From DATEPR01 sp036503065 (lineage in GTDB: Bacteria; Actinomycetota; Actinomycetes; Mycobacteriales; Pseudonocardiaceae), in assembly GCA_036503065.1 (NCBI GenBank), contig DASXXM010000410.1, positions 1 through 24,407 of the forward strand: a stretch of DNA of 24,407 nt, in the 5' to 3' direction. The position numbers were made by a program, and so were the translations under genes. The notes under the pieces are model-generated. The model was not told the origin of the DNA and searched no databases. It saw only the letters and a list, made by a program, of their open reading frames with translations. Below, in pieces: positions 22,772 through 24,407 of the stretch (the first letter of the stretch is position 1; the number at the start of each line of letters is the position of its first letter).

Positions 22772-24309
22772 CCACACCCGCCGAGACGGATCTCGCGGCA
22801 GCTGCCCCGGTCACCGTGCCGGAGTCCGAATGGCGGCGGCTCGAGGTCCGCACCATCGTGGTCCGGCCGTTCAACGAACTGCTCGGGTTCATCCCGTTGC
22901 TGATCGGCGCGGTCGCACTGGGCCAGCACAACGACCAGAAGATCCTGTTCGGGCTGGCCGGCATCGTGCTGTTGGTCGGGCGCGGACTGATCCACTGGCT
23001 GACCACCCGCTACCGGATCACCGACGAACAGGTGGAGATCCACTACGGCCTGATCTCCCGGCAGCGCCTGGCCACCCGGCGGGAGCGCATCCGCACGGTC
23101 GAATCCACCGCCAGGCTCGGTCACCGGCTGTTCGGCGTGACGTCGGTACGGATCGGCACCGGACAGCACGACCACAAGGGCCACAAGCCCATGAAGCTGG
23201 ACGCGGTCACCAGCGCCGAGGCCGATCGGCTGCGCCGAGTCCTGCTGCACCGCACCGACACGACCGCGGCGACGTCCACGGCCACGTCGGCGCCCCCGGC
23301 CGACACCGGGGAAGTCCTTGCGAGGCTGGACTGGCGCTGGCTGCGGTACGCACCGCTGACGTTGTCCGGCCTGTTCGCCGCGGCCGCGATCTTCGGCGTG
23401 GTGTGGCGGTCTGTCAACGAGTTGGACATCAACGTCAACCGCATCGGCCTGATGCGCAGTGGCGTGCGCTGGTTCGAAAACGCGAGCGCTGGGGCGGTGA
23501 TCGCGGTCATCACGCTGGTCGCGGTGGTGCTCATCGTGTTCGGCTCGACCGTGATGTACGTGCTGAAGTACTCGAACTACCTCCTGACCAGGGAACGTGA
23601 CGACACGCTGCACGTGCGGCGCGGGCTGCTCACCACGTCCGCCGTCACCATCGAGGAGGCCCGGCTGCGTGGCGTGGCGATCATGGAGCCGCTGCTGCTG
23701 CGGGCCGGTCGAGGCGCCCGGTGTTCCGCCGTGGCGACCGGGCTGCAGCGCAAGAACGAGAGCCACCTGCTGATGCCACCGGGACCGGTCGCCGAGGCGC
23801 ACCGGGTCGCCAGGCTGGTCCTGCGGGCGAGCGACGCGGGGTCACCACCGGTGGTGCGCCTTGCCCGGCATGCCCGCGCCGCGCTCCGTCGCCGGCTGGT
23901 CCGTGCGGTGGTGCCGGCGTTACTCGTCGTACTGGTGCTGTGGCTGTTGGCGCAGTTCGCCGGCTGGCCTGCGTGGCTGTGGCAGGTCGGGTGCGCGTGG
24001 CCGGTGCTCGCCGTGCCGCTGGGGTTGAACCGCTACCGCAACCTGGGCCACGCGTTGACACCGCGCTATTTGGTCACCCGCTCGGGTTCGCTGGAACGGC
24101 GGACGGTTGCGTTGCAGCGAACCGGAATCATCGGCTGGCAGATACGCCGGACGTTTTTCCAGCGACGGGCCGGCCTGATCACCCTGACCGCGACCACGTC
24201 GGCCGGCCGAGGCGCGTACCGAGTGCTCGACATCACAGAGGGGGACGGTCTGCGACTCGCCGAGGACGCGGTGCCCGGACTTCTCGCACCGTTTCTGGTC
24301 GAGGACTGA
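22768..24309 (+). CDS. Large PH domain-containing membrane protein (YdbT/DUF304 type)
   Basis: Membrane protein of 513 residues with three bacterial PH domains separated by pairs of helices. Domain 1 is at about 80-160 (TRYRITDEQVEIHYGLISRQRLATRRERIRTVESTARLGHRLFGVTSVRIGT); domain 2 at about 272-355 (SNYLLTRERDDTLHVRRGLLTTSAVTIEEARLRGVAIMEPLLL); domain 3 at about 430-510 (PRYLVTRSGSLERRTVALQRTGIIGWQIRRTFFQRRAGLITLTATTSAG). Membrane pairs are near 36-75, 190-265 and 380-410. GTG start at 22768 overlaps the previous TGA, so translation is coupled. Codon 385 is TTA (23920-23922). Same family as YdbT; function unknown. Oligoribonuclease follows after 34 bases. Confidence 0.9.
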   Translation: MTTPAETDLAAAAPVTVPESEWRRLEVRTIVVRPFNELLGFIPLLIGAVALGQHNDQKILFGLAGIVLLVGRGLIHWLTTRYRITDEQVEIHYGLISRQRLATRRERIRTVESTARLGHRLFGVTSVRIGTGQHDHKGHKPMKLDAVTSAEADRLRRVLLHRTDTTAATSTATSAPPADTGEVLARLDWRWLRYAPLTLSGLFAAAAIFGVVWRSVNELDINVNRIGLMRSGVRWFENASAGAVIAVITLVAVVLIVFGSTVMYVLKYSNYLLTRERDDTLHVRRGLLTTSAVTIEEARLRGVAIMEPLLLRAGRGARCSAVATGLQRKNESHLLMPPGPVAEAHRVARLVLRASDAGSPPVVRLARHARAALRRRLVRAVVPALLVVLVLWLLAQFAGWPAWLWQVGCAWPVLAVPLGLNRYRNLGHALTPRYLVTRSGSLERRTVALQRTGIIGWQIRRTFFQRRAGLITLTATTSAGRGAYRVLDITEGDGLRLAEDAVPGLLAPFLVED

Positions 24310-24343
24310 CGGTAACCGAGCGGAGCGGGGTTAGGCTGCCGGA

Positions 24344-24407
24344 ATGGCAGATCATCTGGTGTGGATCGACTGCGAGATGACCGGGCTTGATCTGGGCAAG
24401 GACGCAC
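24344..24407 (+). CDS. orn: Oligoribonuclease (3'-truncated by the window)
   Basis: The first 21 codons read MADHLVWIDCEMTGLDLGKDA, which is the conserved start of oligoribonuclease: DCEMTGLD carries the first DEDD-exonuclease acidic residues (D9, E11). The enzyme degrades 2-5 nucleotide RNA fragments and pGpG to mononucleotides in the cytosol, finishing mRNA decay and c-di-GMP turnover. The rest lies beyond base 24407. TAGGCT (24332-24337) ends 6 bases before the ATG, a possible -10 for a leaderless transcript; there is no good ribosome site. Placement next to the PH-domain pair is common in actinomycetes as I recall it. Confidence 0.93.
   Translation, partial: MADHLVWIDCEMTGLDLGKDA

Noticed and set aside
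22192..23802. Long minus-strand frame opposite the PH-domain genes
   Set aside because: No domain signature; Gln/His/Asp/Arg-rich shadow of a well-supported coding strand.

Overview
High-GC DNA from a filamentous actinomycete. The evidence is strong G/C bias at third codon positions, GTG starts, a DUF5753 XRE regulator paired with a DUF397 protein, a DosS/DosR-type redox system, SCO-type tandem PH-domain membrane proteins next to orn, and rare TTA codons as in bldA-using lineages. A member of Pseudonocardiales or a relative is my best guess, not a demonstrated assignment. No rRNA, tRNA, insertion sequence, phage gene or CRISPR array is visible; this looks like chromosomal DNA with ordinary and accessory genes mixed.

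Layout. 1-3832: end of a peptide-type ABC transporter ATPase, an XRE/DUF397 regulatory pair with a tandem duplication inside the DUF397 protein, an NAD-binding epimerase-like protein (TIGR01777 type) and an isocitrate lyase/PEP mutase family enzyme with odd codon use. 4088-6478: a zinc-finger-like protein of unknown function overlapping a TetR repressor, divergent from a luciferase-like monooxygenase whose promoter carries two copies of a palindromic operator. 6453-9370: a sensor kinase and an OmpR-type regulator transcribed divergently, then a ZIP metal transporter under two adjacent DtxR/IdeR-like iron boxes. 9371-11943: a small membrane protein, a strong shared hairpin terminator, and a two-gene unit of an EgtD-like methyltransferase (altered substrate-pocket residues) plus a two-helix membrane protein.

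12017-15570: dienelactone hydrolase family protein, then a DosR/DosS pair (sensor with the heme-ligand His conserved) and a pyridoxamine-phosphate-oxidase-like flavoprotein that probably belongs to the same redox response. 15802-18126: aldehyde dehydrogenase divergent from a TetR regulator, sharing an operator region with two 16-bp palindromic sites; downstream of the dehydrogenase a small reading frame is broken directly after its start codon. 18362-24407: an M20 amidohydrolase, a small conserved-looking protein, a two-domain fatty acyl-CoA reductase-like enzyme, a translationally coupled pair of PH-domain membrane proteins (each with one TTA codon) and the start of oligoribonuclease.

Themes: several genes have a -10-like hexamer about 6 bases before the ATG, suggesting leaderless mRNAs; four convergent gene pairs overlap at their 3' ends; five genes hold one TTA codon each. 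I see no clearly new defence or mobile system. The best candidates for something undescribed are the EgtD-like methyltransferase/membrane protein unit and the zinc-finger-like protein coupled to TetR.
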